Source of the DNA: Marinococcus halophilus
Lineage (GTDB): Bacteria; Bacillota; Bacilli; Bacillales; Marinococcaceae
Direction of reading: 5' to 3'
NCBI RefSeq assembly: GCF_002265875.1
Contig: NZ_NPFA01000011.1
Location: 43,210 to 107,209, forward strand
DNA length: 64,000 nt
Part shown: positions 1 through 9,656 of the stretch, piece after piece
Layout: each line of letters opens with the position of its first letter
How positions within the stretch are numbered: the stretch's first letter is position 1
The notes under the pieces: generated by a model
Databases searched by the model: none
What the model was told of the DNA's origin: nothing
What the model saw: the letters and a program-made list of their open reading frames with translations, nothing else
Program-made: the position numbers and the translations under genes

Positions 1-122
1 TTAGGCGTTTCTCCGGTGGCAAAGCCTATTCTTGTTGTCGAACGCTCGAGAATATGTTGATACATTTGTTGTGCTACATATTGAGCTAGCTCGGACGTAT
101 TTTTTAAAACATGGATATGCAT
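1..122 (-). CDS. nagB: Glucosamine-6-phosphate deaminase, N-terminal fragment cut by the window edge
   Basis: About 40 N-terminal codons are visible on the minus strand, starting at ATG 120-122 behind an AGGGAGAG ribosome site. The peptide ends in GFATGETP, which matches the substrate-phosphate loop (ATGSTP) near the N terminus of NagB. NagB converts glucosamine-6-P to fructose-6-P plus ammonia, the last step of sialic acid catabolism. Its place directly downstream of nanE/nanK on the same strand fits that role. Only the start is visible, so the call rests on one motif plus context. Confidence 0.75.
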   Translation of the reverse strand, partial: MHIHVLKNTSELAQYVAQQMYQHILERSTTRIGFATGETP

Positions 123-151
123 ACTAAACGTTTCTCTCCCTTTAACTGTAA

Positions 152-829
152 CTATTTTCTATGATTCACAAAATTCGCAGTGATTTGCTGTGGTCTTGTG
201 ATAGCTCCTCCTACTACTACCGCATGAGCACCTAATTCTAATGCTCGGTGGTACCTTTCAGGTGTTGAGACATTTCCTTCCGCAATTACTGGTATCTTTA
301 ATGAAGATTGCAATGTTTTCAGAAAAGCAAAGTCGTCTTCGTATAATTTGTGAGAAGCACTTTCCTGAGTGTAACCATATAGGGTGGTGGATACACATTC
401 GCACCCGAGGGCTTCCGCATCCATAGCTTCTTGTTTTGAAGAAATATCTGCCATGATTTGTACATTTTCGTTTCGAGCTCGAATGTATTTGACTAAATCA
501 CGTAACGTTTCCCCATGAGGACGGAAGCGATGGGTAGCATCCAACGCAATCATTTCACAGCCGCTATCTAATAGTTCATCGACCTCTCGCTTCGTAGCGG
601 TAATAAAAACGCTGCTATCAGCGTAATCACGTTTAACAATGCCAATAATAGGTAATGTAACTTCCTGTCGAATAGCGAGAATGTCTGCTTTTGTATTGGC
701 TCGGATGCCTTTCGCACCGCCTTCTTGAGCAGCTATTGCCATTTTCGCCATGATCGATGAGCTGTGCAAAGGTTCATGGGCCAGTGCTTGGCATGAAACA
801 ACGAGACCGCCTTGAATATCTTGAATCAT
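152..829 (-). CDS. nanE: N-acetylmannosamine-6-phosphate 2-epimerase
   Basis: This 225-residue cytoplasmic TIM-barrel enzyme converts ManNAc-6-P to GlcNAc-6-P. Family hallmarks are visible: [10 protein letters not shown] at the N terminus, GIVKRDY with the likely catalytic Lys near residue 66, LDATHR near 96-101, AEGNVSTPE and GGAITRP near the C terminus. The length is typical of NanE. Its ATG overlaps the nanK stop by 4 bp (ATGA), so the two are translationally coupled. It acts after NanK and before the NagA/NagB steps. Confidence 0.96.
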   Translation of the reverse strand: MIQDIQGGLVVSCQALAHEPLHSSSIMAKMAIAAQEGGAKGIRANTKADILAIRQEVTLPIIGIVKRDYADSSVFITATKREVDELLDSGCEMIALDATHRFRPHGETLRDLVKYIRARNENVQIMADISSKQEAMDAEALGCECVSTTLYGYTQESASHKLYEDDFAFLKTLQSSLKIPVIAEGNVSTPERYHRALELGAHAVVVGGAITRPQQITANFVNHRK

Positions 830-1707
830 ATGATCTCCTCCTGAAAAAATGGATAAATGCTACCTAGTAAGGCTGCATCATTTTGTAATCTAGCGGTTTG
901 CAAAGGTGTCCGAAAACGTTTATCTGGCAAATATAAGTCAAGATGCGGATCAATATAACGAAGAAGCCGGCTCTCTTGTTGAGAAATTCCTCCTCCCAAT
1001 AAAATCATGGAAGGATTTAATATCAACATGATCTCAGCAATCCCTTGAGCTACATTTGTTCCCCAGCGGTGTAAAAGCTCTTGGCCCTCTTTATTTCCTT
1101 TCTCTGCTTCCGTAAATAACGCTTCAATGGTTGATGGCAGCTCGGGGTATTGCTGCAATTGACGTTTCAAGCTATTTGTCGAAGCTCGAGTTTCATAGTT
1201 CGAATGATCCGTAGGATTTGTGAGCATGTAGCCGATCGAATTGCCATTGCCATAATGTCCATCCATCAATTGATCTGTGTAATAGGCTCCTCCAATTCCC
1301 GTACCTAAGGTAAGCAGATAAATGTTTGCCGGATCCGCTAACCCCCTTGCCCATATTTCTCCCAATAGAGCCGCTTTCACATCGTTTTCAACATGTACAG
1401 GAACGGCAAATGTTTGATGTAAAAAAGAAGCAATTTCTGTGCCCTGATAATGAGCGATGGTTGGGCCGGCATAGACTATTTTGCCTTGAGCACGGTCCAC
1501 AATACCGGCTGTGCTCACTCCAATACCACTTAACACATAAGAAACTTGTAATTTCTCAATAATCCTTTGGATGGTTAAAAGAATGCCGTTCCCAGTGTTC
1601 TCAGGCGTCAACTGCTTGTGCTTGGTCTGTATTGCCCCCCAATGATCAAGCACAGCATATTTAATGTACGACCCCCCAATATCAATAGCAGCGTAGTACA
1701 TCTTCAT
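826..1707 (-). CDS. nanK: ROK-family N-acetylmannosamine kinase
   Basis: This ROK-fold sugar kinase phosphorylates ManNAc to ManNAc-6-P with ATP. It begins with an [14 protein letters not shown] phosphate-binding loop and has [23 protein letters not shown] and [10 protein letters not shown] segments typical of ROK kinases. The usual CxCGxxGC zinc motif is not evident, which is seen in some ROK kinases. The start at 1707 is chosen because AGGAGGGG lies 6 nt upstream; ATG 1701 is an alternative. It sits between the regulator and nanE in a minus-strand operon. Substrate specificity is inferred from context. Confidence 0.9.
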   Translation of the reverse strand: MKMYYAAIDIGGSYIKYAVLDHWGAIQTKHKQLTPENTGNGILLTIQRIIEKLQVSYVLSGIGVSTAGIVDRAQGKIVYAGPTIAHYQGTEIASFLHQTFAVPVHVENDVKAALLGEIWARGLADPANIYLLTLGTGIGGAYYTDQLMDGHYGNGNSIGYMLTNPTDHSNYETRASTNSLKRQLQQYPELPSTIEALFTEAEKGNKEGQELLHRWGTNVAQGIAEIMLILNPSMILLGGGISQQESRLLRYIDPHLDLYLPDKRFRTPLQTARLQNDAALLGSIYPFFQEEII

Positions 1708-1718
1708 TTCCCCCCTCC

Positions 1719-2381
1719 TCATGAACTATCGATATCCTGAATGTGTTGAGTCAAAAGCCTTTTGGCTTCTAATCCGTCCGAATGTTCCATTGCCTGAAGA
1801 ATAGCGTAGTGATCCATGGTTACTTTATGATATTGCTCAGCTGTAATATCGATTTGGATAACATCAAAAAAATACGTCGTAATCATATGCGTCATTTGAA
1901 TAAATAAATCATTGTGAGTGGCTCGTAATAAATTTAAATGAAATTGCATATCTTGTTGCCGGTAGTCTTCTGGCGTACAAGCATGTTCTCCATCTCGTAC
2001 AACTTGATATAAACCTTCAATATCTTGATCCGAACGATGGTTCATGATTTCCTCAATCGCACTACATTCGATTAAAACACGCAGGCTTTGAATTTCTTCT
2101 TGATTTCCACTATTAAGCTGCCATAAGAAGAAAAAATTACTTAATAAAGATTCAATATTTGTGTGATTGATCGTAGCTCCACTACCATGCCGGACACTGA
2201 TTACTTCTGTATTTTCTAAAAAGCTTAATGCTTCTCGAACCACAGAACGGCTAACACCTAATATTTCTACAAACTTGCGCTCTGTGGGCAATTTATCACC
2301 TGCCGATAAATTTTGCTCAATCATGTACTGCTTGATTTGATGAATAACTTGCTTTTTTAACGAAATTTTTGCTTCGGTCAT
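1719..2381 (-). CDS. GntR/FadR-type regulator of the sialic acid cluster
   Basis: A winged-helix N terminus (about residues 10-75; KLPTERKFVEILGVSRSVVREAL is the recognition region) is followed by an all-helical FCD-type ligand-binding domain. The start at 2381 follows AAGGAGA; a longer reading upstream has no support. The length of about 220 aa is normal. The gene heads the minus-strand nanK-nanE-nagB operon and faces nanA. A 13-bp palindrome of FadR type lies in the shared promoter region, so it probably represses both directions until sialic acid or a ManNAc derivative binds. The role resembles NanR, but orthology is not proven. Confidence 0.88.
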   Translation of the reverse strand: MTEAKISLKKQVIHQIKQYMIEQNLSAGDKLPTERKFVEILGVSRSVVREALSFLENTEVISVRHGSGATINHTNIESLLSNFFFLWQLNSGNQEEIQSLRVLIECSAIEEIMNHRSDQDIEGLYQVVRDGEHACTPEDYRQQDMQFHLNLLRATHNDLFIQMTHMITTYFFDVIQIDITAEQYHKVTMDHYAILQAMEHSDGLEAKRLLTQHIQDIDSS

Positions 2382-2464
2382 GAATAAGTCTCCTTTTGTA
2401 TTTGTTGGAATCGTCATCAAAAAAGGTTGACTCATTAAATATAGCATATTAAGATGTATTGAAA

Positions 2465-2477
2465 TTGGTCTGACCAA
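2465..2477. promoter_or_regulatory. Candidate operator of the FadR-type regulator
   Basis: TTGGTC-T-GACCAA is a perfect 6+1+6 palindrome. It fits the TGGTnnnACCA pattern of FadR-subfamily GntR proteins. It lies in the divergent control region between the regulator (start 2381) and nanA (start 2536). Confidence 0.6.
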
Positions 2478-2535
2478 ATAATACAAAAATATGAGCCAAT
2501 GCGCAACTCATATTTCACATTGGAGGAGGAAAAAA

Positions 2536-3405
2536 ATGAACGGAATATTTTCAGCGTTAGTTGTTCCATTTGACGAGCATGGAGAAATCATCGAAAAGGG
2601 GCTGCGTGAAGTTGTTCGTCACAATATCGATGTGCAACAAATAGATGGCTTATACGTCAACGGAAGTACCGGAGAAAATTTTTTGATGAACACGGAACAA
2701 AAAAAACAAGTCTTTCGCATCGTGCAGGAGGAAAGCCAAGGGGCCATTACTCTTATTGCTCAAATTGGTTCCTTAGACATTTACGAAGCTATTGATCTTG
2801 GCATCTATGCCCGGGATCTAGGCTATGACAGCTTGTCTGCAGTTACACCTTACTACTATCCGTTTTCCTTTGAAGAAATAAAAAACTATTATCTAACGCT
2901 TGTGAAAGAAACCAACCACAAGATGATTATTTATTCTATCCCTGCATTGACAGGCGTTCATATGAATATGAATCAATTTGATGAACTTCTACAAGAAGAA
3001 CAAATTATCGGCGTGAAGTATACCGCAGGTGATTTCTTTCTTTTAGAACGTTTGCGTCAACGGTACCCCAATAAGATGATTTTCTCTGGTTTTGATGAAA
3101 TGCTTATTCACGGCACGGTTTCTGGTGTCGATGGGGCTATTGGCAGTACGTATAATGTTAATGGACGCAAAGCCCGTCGTATTTTTGAATTGGCGCAAGA
3201 AGGAAATGTGGCTGAAGCCTATCAGTTGCAGCACGAAACCAATGACCTGATCGAATCATTGTTGGATATAGGTATTTATCAAGCGATCAAAGGGATCTTA
3301 CGTGAACAAGGGGTACAAGCTGGGTTGTGCAAGGCACCGTTAACTCCGCGTCATAACGTTGATACAACGACCATGCAACAACTAATTAAAAAACATCAAT
3401 TATAA
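2536..3405 (+). CDS. nanA: N-acetylneuraminate lyase
   Basis: This 289-residue class I aldolase of the DapA/NanA family cleaves sialic acid to ManNAc and pyruvate. GSTGE at residues 43-47 is the carboxylate-binding loop, Tyr133 in IIYSIPA is the general acid/base, and Lys161 in GVKYTAGD forms the Schiff base. The start at 2536 is set by GGAGGAGG immediately upstream; an in-frame upstream extension is not used. It is divergent from the regulator and first in an operon with the symporter and sialidase. Confidence 0.96.
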   Translation: MNGIFSALVVPFDEHGEIIEKGLREVVRHNIDVQQIDGLYVNGSTGENFLMNTEQKKQVFRIVQEESQGAITLIAQIGSLDIYEAIDLGIYARDLGYDSLSAVTPYYYPFSFEEIKNYYLTLVKETNHKMIIYSIPALTGVHMNMNQFDELLQEEQIIGVKYTAGDFFLLERLRQRYPNKMIFSGFDEMLIHGTVSGVDGAIGSTYNVNGRKARRIFELAQEGNVAEAYQLQHETNDLIESLLDIGIYQAIKGILREQGVQAGLCKAPLTPRHNVDTTTMQQLIKKHQL

Positions 3406-3422
3406 TTAAGGGGGCAGCTTTT

Positions 3423-4934
3423 ATGACGGATGTTAATATGGGCGCCATCAACTGGATTGTTATCATTATCTATCTGGGTGGAATGCTCCTTGTGGGAGCT
3501 TATTTCACCAAACGTGCTGGGAAGAATACGGATTCCTTTTTTAAAGCTGAAGGAAAAATTCCTGCTTGGGCCGCAGGGTTTAGCATCTATGCGACAACGC
3601 TTAGTGCAATCACCTTTATGTCGACCCCTGAACAGGCTTTTTTGACTGATTGGTCGTATTCGGCAGGGAACATAGCTATTTTTGCTATTGTTCCACTGCT
3701 CGTCTATTTCTATATTCCATTTTTCAGAAAATTAAATGTTGTTACCGCTTACGAATATTTGGAAGAACGGTTTGGACCATCGATTCGATTAATTGGTAGC
3801 TTACTTTTCGTATTGTTTCATATTGGCCGTATTGCCATTGTCATCTACTTACCTACATTAGCGATTGGCTCCGTCTCAAATATTAATCCCATACTTATTG
3901 CGAGTATTGTTGGAATTTTGTGTATTATTTACACGTTTTTGGGTGGTATCGAAGGAGTTATTTGGAGTGATGTGCTTCAAGGCATTATCTTAATTGGGGG
4001 AGCAGCTCTAATTATCACGTTGGGCATCTTTTCCATCGATGGTGGGATTGGCACGGTCGTTGCTGATGCGGCAAGTGATGACAAATTTATTACCAGTCAA
4101 AACTTTCAATTAGGTACCGCAGCAGCAGCGATTCCCATTATTTTTCTTGGGTCAATCTTCAACAACTTGCATCAATACACGGCTAGTCAAGACGTCGTGC
4201 AACGGTATCAAACGACCTCTTCTGTGAAAGAGACCAGAAAATCGCTCATTACGAATGGCTTTCTTGCATTGCTGACGATTCCTTTATTTTATGGTATGGG
4301 TACGGTGCTATATAGTTATTTTAATCATGCGGGCACTCTGCCGGACAATGTGAACACTTCAGCGATTGTGCCATTTTTCATTGTAACCAGCCTTCCAGCC
4401 GGAATAGCCGGTTTACTCATCGCAGCCATTTTTGCAGCAGCACAGTCAACGATCTCTTCTAGTTTAAATAGTATTTCTGCGTGTATCACAGTCGATGTCA
4501 AACAGCGCTTTTTCGATGCCTCACCAAAAGAAAATGGCGTGTGGTTTGCGCGGGTCGTAATTATTATTGCTGGAGTACTTGGCATGTTAGCCGCTCTTTA
4601 TCTTGTTTCGACCAACCGGGCGGAAACATGGAATCTTTTCTTGAGTTTGACAGGACTATTTGGCGTGCCAACCGCTGGTATTTTTGCTCTCGGAATCTTC
4701 ACCAAGCGCGCAAATACTCCAGGCGTTATTCTAGGTCTTTTTGGAAGCGCTATTCTTTCGTATCTGATTCAACAAACCGCTTTCAGCCCATTTATGGTAA
4801 GTACTTTTTCATTCTTCGGATCGATGTTAATGGGGTATCTGTTTAGTCTATGTTTTCCTTCCCATGGAAAGAATATTGAAGGCTTGACGGTTTATTCCCT
4901 CAAGACGAAGTATCAACGTGTGAGCAAGGCGTAG
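3423..4934 (+). CDS. Sodium:solute symporter (SSS family), probable sialic acid transporter
   Basis: This 503-residue membrane protein has about 13 hydrophobic segments and SSS hallmarks: FFKAEGKIPAWAAGFS, the Na+-site region TTLSAITFMSTPEQ, and AAAQSTISSSLNS in the later helices. It should import free sialic acid with sodium, as other nan-linked SSS transporters do. It lies 17 bp after nanA and before the secreted sialidase, so the three genes release, import and cleave sialic acid. The substrate is inferred from context. Confidence 0.88.
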   Translation: MTDVNMGAINWIVIIIYLGGMLLVGAYFTKRAGKNTDSFFKAEGKIPAWAAGFSIYATTLSAITFMSTPEQAFLTDWSYSAGNIAIFAIVPLLVYFYIPFFRKLNVVTAYEYLEERFGPSIRLIGSLLFVLFHIGRIAIVIYLPTLAIGSVSNINPILIASIVGILCIIYTFLGGIEGVIWSDVLQGIILIGGAALIITLGIFSIDGGIGTVVADAASDDKFITSQNFQLGTAAAAIPIIFLGSIFNNLHQYTASQDVVQRYQTTSSVKETRKSLITNGFLALLTIPLFYGMGTVLYSYFNHAGTLPDNVNTSAIVPFFIVTSLPAGIAGLLIAAIFAAAQSTISSSLNSISACITVDVKQRFFDASPKENGVWFARVVIIIAGVLGMLAALYLVSTNRAETWNLFLSLTGLFGVPTAGIFALGIFTKRANTPGVILGLFGSAILSYLIQQTAFSPFMVSTFSFFGSMLMGYLFSLCFPSHGKNIEGLTVYSLKTKYQRVSKA

Positions 4935-5014
4935 TTGAAAAAACAAAAGTTAATCATTTAACGAAAAACATTGAGTAAACATCTACGAGGATAAACAAAA
5001 GGGGGGTTCATTTC

Positions 5015-6463
5015 ATGAAGTACTTGATTATCTGTTTAGCCGTTACGGCCGGGTTTTTTAGCTTAAACCTAGGAGCCCAAGCGTCCAGTACTAAAGACAC
5101 GGATATAATTACGGAATTAACAAATCCTAACAGTGTCTATTATCCAGGGTATGCCGATGCTACGAATTTTCGCATTCCGGCTTTATATCAAACCAGCCAA
5201 GGGACCACGATCGCTGGTGTTGATCGACGCGTCAACAGCGGAGCAGACTCACCGAATAATATTGATTCTATTCTACGACGAAGTTTCACAAACGGCCAGA
5301 CATGGGAATCAGATAGCATTTTCATTAACAATTATCCCGGAAATGCTTCAAATATTGATTTATCTTTTGTCGAAGAAGAATCATCTCAAAAGCTTTTTGC
5401 CCTTGTCGATGGTTTTCCGCATGACACGGGTCTCATGGGGGGCATCGGAAATAATATTGACAGAGGCACAGGTTTTTCTACGATAGCCAATCAACCGTAT
5501 TTCACTCTTTACGACAATGAGGATCAATCATATACGGTTCGGGATGATGGCATAGTTTATGATAAAAATAATCAACCAACGCCATATACAGTTAAAGATC
5601 ACCGGATACTATATAAAAATGACAAGAAAGTAGATCATGTTTTCAGTTCAACGTCTCCTCTTCAAGCAAAGCAAATTTCCTATTTAGAACTTTATACGAG
5701 TCAAGATGAAGGGAAAACTTGGTCTTCTGTTCAAGACCTTAATGCTCAAGTAAAAGAAGAATGGATGTTGTTTTTAGGTACGGGACCTGGAAATGGCATT
5801 CAAATTCAGCAGGGCCCCCATGAAGGACGTTTAGTTTATCCCGTGTACTTCTTTAATCAAAATAATCGTCAGGCAAGTGCCGTTATTTATAGCGATGATG
5901 GAGGAGATACCTGGCACCGGGGTGAGTCTCCGAATGAGGGACGAATCACACCAGATGGAAAGCAACTGGATGAACGCACATTTTCAAATCGTGAATACGA
6001 ATTGACCGAATCGCAAGTCGTTGAGATGCCCAATGGCCAACTAAAAATGTTCAGCCGAAATCGTTCTGGTTACGCCCAAATTGCTACCAGTTACGACGGA
6101 GGAGTTTCTTGGGATAATCATATTCAAACAGACACGGACCTACCAGCGCCTTATAGTCAAATGTCTGTAATCAACTACTCCCAACCGGTTCAAGGGAAAC
6201 CTGCGATCATTTATTCAGGCGCTAGTGATCATACTCAACGTGTTAACGGCAAAGTCAAAGTTGGGTTAATTGAAGATCGTGGTTTCGATAATAATGGAAA
6301 AAAAGATTATGATATTAATTGGGTTGATGAACAACTTGTGAAAGAAGGACATTATGGGTATTCAAGCTTAACAGAATTGACTGATGGAACTGTAGGTTTG
6401 CTTTATGAAGCAGATGCAAACGAAAACATTGATTTTGTACGCTTTTCTATAGAAACAGAATGA
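5015..6463 (+). CDS. Secreted exo-alpha-sialidase (GH33 neuraminidase)
   Basis: The protein has 482 residues with a signal peptide (residues 1-23, cleavage after AQA). FRIP at 52-55 supplies the first catalytic Arg. At least four Asp-box repeats (S-x-D-x-G-x-T-W type) are visible, including SQDEGKTW, SDDGGDTW and SYDGGVSW. GHYGYSSLTEL near the C terminus carries the likely nucleophile Tyr. No LPXTG anchor is seen, so the enzyme should be released. It frees terminal sialic acid from glycans for the neighbouring transporter and lyase. RBS GGGGGG lies 8-10 nt upstream. Confidence 0.95.
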   Translation: MKYLIICLAVTAGFFSLNLGAQASSTKDTDIITELTNPNSVYYPGYADATNFRIPALYQTSQGTTIAGVDRRVNSGADSPNNIDSILRRSFTNGQTWESDSIFINNYPGNASNIDLSFVEEESSQKLFALVDGFPHDTGLMGGIGNNIDRGTGFSTIANQPYFTLYDNEDQSYTVRDDGIVYDKNNQPTPYTVKDHRILYKNDKKVDHVFSSTSPLQAKQISYLELYTSQDEGKTWSSVQDLNAQVKEEWMLFLGTGPGNGIQIQQGPHEGRLVYPVYFFNQNNRQASAVIYSDDGGDTWHRGESPNEGRITPDGKQLDERTFSNREYELTESQVVEMPNGQLKMFSRNRSGYAQIATSYDGGVSWDNHIQTDTDLPAPYSQMSVINYSQPVQGKPAIIYSGASDHTQRVNGKVKVGLIEDRGFDNNGKKDYDINWVDEQLVKEGHYGYSSLTELTDGTVGLLYEADANENIDFVRFSIETE

Positions 6464-6646
6464 ATAAATGCTAAAGATAAAAATAAATACAAAGTTGTTG
6501 TTGCTCAATGCATTTTTGCTTTGAACAGTATTGGTTTGAATCAACCATAGGAAGGAAAAATACAGGGTGTAAGGTCATGTCCAAAAATCAGAGAAGTTTT
6601 GGCCAAGGGCATATATTTTTATTATTCTAATATAAGGAGGAATTTC

Positions 6647-7630
6647 ATGAATGGTTTAGGTGGCTTAAATAAAACCCCAAATGGCGTTGTTGTGGGCTTA
6701 GTTCAACTTGATCTCCCCATGATCCATTCGAAAGAAGATCTTCAACAACAAACACAAAAAGTTTGTGACATGATGGAAAAAGCAAAACAATTTATTGCCC
6801 CCATTGATCTTGTTGTTTTTCCAGAATATATGCTTCACGGACTCTCTATGGATACGAGCAAAGAATTAATGTGTAGCGTTGACGGCCCTGAAGTTCAGCA
6901 ACTACAGGAAAGTTGTCGTCGAACTAATCAATGGGCCTGTTTTTCCATTATGGAAGTGAATCCAGATGGAAATCCATACAACACCGGTCTTATTATTGAT
7001 AATCATGGTGTCATTCAATTACACTATCGCAAGCTGCACCCCTGGGTACCTGCAGAGCCTTGGGAACCAGGAGACACCGGTCTGCCTGTTTGCCAGGGCC
7101 CCAATGGCAGTGTGTTAGGTCTCGCCATTTGCCATGATGGAATGTTTCCAGAGGTAAGTCGAGAATTGGCCTATAAAGGCGCTAATGTTATTTTACGAAC
7201 AGCCGGTTACACTCCTCCAATTCAACAATCCTGGGAAATTACGAATCGAGCTAACGCCTTTACTAACTTGGCTTTTACTGCTTCGGTGGCTATGTGCGGG
7301 ACGGACGGGGTCAATGATTCAATGGGAGACGCAATGATCGTCGATTTCGAAGGCACCGTCACCACGCAGGGGGGAAATCGGGCAGATGAGATTATCACCG
7401 GAGAGATTCGTCCTGATTTAGCCCAAGAAGCTCGTGTCCACTGGGGCGTGGAAAACAATATCTATCAATTAGGCCATCGTGGGTACGTGGCCGTGGAGCA
7501 AGGATTGACCGATGCCCCTTATACGTACATGAACGATTTAAAAAACGGTACGTATCGATTGCCATGGGAAAACGACGTGCAGCATACGGATGGCAGTCGT
7601 TATGGTTTTCCTTCTCCACGAAGCTATTAG
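6647..7630 (+). CDS. amiF: Formamidase / aliphatic amidase (nitrilase superfamily)
   Basis: This cytoplasmic amidase of 327 residues belongs to the carbon-nitrogen hydrolase family and likely hydrolyses formamide to formate and ammonia. The catalytic triad is visible as Glu60 (FPEY), Lys129 (YRKLHPW) and Cys162 (ICHDG), close to the positions in Helicobacter AmiF. Long family-specific stretches (PWVPAEPWEPG, NIYQLGHRG) favour formamidase over AmiE. The start at 6647 follows AAGGAGG. It is the same strand as the sialidase but about 180 bp away, so co-transcription is uncertain. Confidence 0.88.
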   Translation: MNGLGGLNKTPNGVVVGLVQLDLPMIHSKEDLQQQTQKVCDMMEKAKQFIAPIDLVVFPEYMLHGLSMDTSKELMCSVDGPEVQQLQESCRRTNQWACFSIMEVNPDGNPYNTGLIIDNHGVIQLHYRKLHPWVPAEPWEPGDTGLPVCQGPNGSVLGLAICHDGMFPEVSRELAYKGANVILRTAGYTPPIQQSWEITNRANAFTNLAFTASVAMCGTDGVNDSMGDAMIVDFEGTVTTQGGNRADEIITGEIRPDLAQEARVHWGVENNIYQLGHRGYVAVEQGLTDAPYTYMNDLKNGTYRLPWENDVQHTDGSRYGFPSPRSY

Positions 7631-7666
7631 CCATTGCTTTATCGTCAGGCCCAACGAGAAGCAACG

Positions 7667-7706
7667 TCGCTGAGGACCAAGCAGTTCTTAGCATAGGCCT
7701 CAGCGA
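7667..7706 (+). terminator. Possible terminator hairpin after the formamidase
   Basis: TCGCTGAGG (7667-7675) pairs perfectly with CCTCAGCGA (7698-7706). The 22-nt loop and weak T tail make it only a candidate. Confidence 0.4.
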
Positions 7707-7850
7707 TCTTTAAATTTTCACCCACGCGAAAAATATTTGGTCATTGAAAAATTGTTCGGGCAAAGCTTTTATGGATTAATTATGTGTAGCCTTGCCCACT
7801 CTCCGGGTATAAAAGGAAAGAATGATTAATACATTGAGGAGGAAAAGCGA

Positions 7851-8303
7851 ATGGTACAAGTACGACAGTTTGATCCAAAGGTACAAAAACTGATTGATGG
7901 GCTCAATGTTGATTTGGCGAACGAATACGCCTCCGCCATCATGTACACGAATTACGCGGCGGTAGTTTCGGGGATTCACACCCCAATGCTGCGGAGTTTT
8001 TTCGAAGCCGAGATTGGGGATGAACAAGGGCACGCTCAATATCTAGCCGCCAAGATTCGAACGCTCGGCGGAACACCGGTAACAGAACCCGCAGCCGTTC
8101 AACAAACTTTTAACGTTCAAGAGATGTTGGAAGCCGCTCGAGACGCCGAAGCAGCGACCATTGATCGGTATATGGAACGTCGACAACAGGCGGAAGAATT
8201 AGGAATGATCGAACTCCAAAATCAATTGGACGATCTGATTGATGATGAAACCGGCCATAAAGAACAAATCGAACGAATGCTTGAAGATTTCCGGAGCTCT
8301 TAA
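7851..8303 (+). CDS. Ferritin-like / bacterioferritin-like protein
   Basis: This 150-residue four-helix-bundle protein resembles bacterioferritins and Dps-like ferritin-domain proteins. Iron-ligand motifs are visible: Glu25 in NEYASA, ExxH at residues 58-61 (DEQGH), a later Glu in DAEAATIDRY, and ExxH in DDETGHKEQ. It probably binds or oxidises iron and limits oxidative damage. GGAGGAAAAGC precedes the ATG. It is monocistronic, with a terminator-like hairpin some 170 bp downstream. The exact family member is uncertain. Confidence 0.82.
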   Translation: MVQVRQFDPKVQKLIDGLNVDLANEYASAIMYTNYAAVVSGIHTPMLRSFFEAEIGDEQGHAQYLAAKIRTLGGTPVTEPAAVQQTFNVQEMLEAARDAEAATIDRYMERRQQAEELGMIELQNQLDDLIDDETGHKEQIERMLEDFRSS

Positions 8304-8750
8304 TTCTTTTCGTAAGAAAAACGAAAGATAGTAATCGAGTCCCCGTTTCGAACTTCTCATAGTAAATGCAGGAAAATAACATTGTTGGTCTTCTATAGCT
8401 TTCTATAGCAAACGACAATATCATCAACGTATTCTCATATGTACCCTTGTAAAATTAAAGGTGAAAAAGAACGTCAAGTCTGTGCCGACTTGGCGTTTTT
8501 TCATCATCATATCCATTACTTCTAACAATCCCCCTGCCAGATTTAGTTTCACGGTTAAAAGGCCAAAAAGTAGACAGGATCTAACTTTCACGACGGGCGA
8601 TGCTACGTTCCATAGTGATGATATCACCCGCTTTTCTTGAACGTGCCTTCCAAGCTTAACGTTGATATTCTTCCTATTCTTCGTTTCATTGTAATCTTTA
8701 TATATGCGCAACCTACATCGCTGCGCTCTCCATCCAGGTAGCACCACCCC
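8304..8750. other. Intergenic stretch without a convincing gene
   Basis: This holds the bidirectional terminator at 8470-8501. On the minus strand several short inverted repeats follow folE, for example CGGGCGAT near 8597 with ATCACCCG near 8628. A 107-codon minus frame (8424-8747) has no ribosome site and odd composition and is not called. A structured RNA cannot be excluded, but I recognise no family. Confidence 0.5.
8470..8501. terminator. Bidirectional rho-independent terminator
   Basis: AACGTCAAGTC (8470-8480) pairs with GACTTGGCGTT (8487-8497) with one G-U, followed by TTTTTT on the plus strand. The minus strand also reads into a T-rich run. It separates the convergent ferritin-like gene and folE. 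Confidence 0.8.
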
Positions 8751-9323
8751 CTATTTATGATGTCTAATTAACTCAAGAACTTCTTGTCGTGCTGCTAGCT
8801 CCTGAGCAAAATGGCCTCGAACGGCAGAAGTGACGGTTACAGCGCCCGGTTTTTTAACGCCTCTCATAGCCATACACAGGTGTTCCGCTTCTAAAATCAC
8901 CATGACCCCGTGTGGTTGGAGTACCGACATGATATTGTTAGCGATGGTGTAGGTCATTCGTTCTTGGAGCTGGGGCTTCTGAGCGACCGCTTCAACAGTT
9001 CTTGCGAGTTTGCTAAGCCCCGTAACCTCTCCCTCTTTCGGAATGTAAGCCACGTGCGCTTGGCCAAAGAATGGAACAAGATGGTGTTCACATACGGAAA
9101 AAAAAGAGATGTCTTTCACGAGCACTAGTTCTTCGTGATCGTCAGTAAAGCTTGTTTCCAAATAGGTATGAGAGGGTTTATTTAAACCCGAAAAGATTTC
9201 CTTATAAAAACGAGCGACCCGGTCCGGAGTTTCCAACAGGCCTTCCCGCCGGGGGTCCTCCCCTATCCCTTCAAGTAGTAATTGGACGCCTTGTTTAATT
9301 TTTTCGTGATCAAAGCTGTTCAT
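8751..9323 (-). CDS. folE: GTP cyclohydrolase I
   Basis: This enzyme converts GTP to 7,8-dihydroneopterin triphosphate, the entry to folate and related pterin or queuosine pathways. In 190 residues the zinc ligands Cys78 and His81 (CEHH) and Cys150 (EHLCMAMRG) are visible, along with TPDRVARFY and [10 protein letters not shown]. The start at 9323 follows AAGGAAAG; a 26-codon upstream extension is not supported. Monocistronic. A second folE copy on a mobile replicon may serve pterin or queuosine supply, but nothing nearby says which. Confidence 0.95.
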   Translation of the reverse strand: MNSFDHEKIKQGVQLLLEGIGEDPRREGLLETPDRVARFYKEIFSGLNKPSHTYLETSFTDDHEELVLVKDISFFSVCEHHLVPFFGQAHVAYIPKEGEVTGLSKLARTVEAVAQKPQLQERMTYTIANNIMSVLQPHGVMVILEAEHLCMAMRGVKKPGAVTVTSAVRGHFAQELAARQEVLELIRHHK

Positions 9324-9656
9324 ACAACCACTTTCCTTTCGTACCCCTTTATACAATCCTTCAGGTATCATTGTAAAATAACATACGTTTAGTGGTAACA
9401 CAAAACCATAATAATGCTTGGAACGAAGTTTTTCATACTAATGCTTAACGAACCTTCGGGAGGTTTATGTAAAAGAGAACATATCGGTTAAGCACAATTT
9501 TCTACTTTTCCTCCAGGATATTTTCCGCAACAGTCACTATTAGAGTCTGGCGGTTGAAGATACTTAACTAACGTTCTATTAGGCAAGTAGCTTTATGCAA
9601 ATATACATACAAATAGGCTAGCTTCTTTTCAAGAAGCCAGCCTGGATTGCATTGTT
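9324..9656. other. Intergenic region between folE and the stress gene
   Basis: This holds the folE promoter region and the terminator at 9616-9642. A 32-codon Cys-containing minus frame (9488-9586, TTG start) has no ribosome site. No other element is recognised. Confidence 0.5.
9616..9642 (-). terminator. Terminator of the YflT-like gene
   Basis: A 12-bp stem (GGCTAGCTTCTT 9616-9627 with AAGAAGCCAGCC 9631-9642, one wobble) has a 3-nt loop. It lies just past the stop of the minus-strand stress gene. Confidence 0.75.

Noticed and set aside
8424..8747. A 107-codon minus-strand open frame after folE
   Set aside because: No ribosome site, odd residue composition, and it reads through a strong bidirectional terminator.
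8580..8760. A riboswitch or T-box downstream of folE
   Set aside because: Inverted repeats are present but no T-box AGGGTGGnACCGCG or known riboswitch core was seen, and the position is after, not before, the gene.
9488..9586. A 32-codon minus frame with three Cys (TTG start)
   Set aside because: No ribosome binding site before the start, and the short length makes chance likely. It would need expression evidence.
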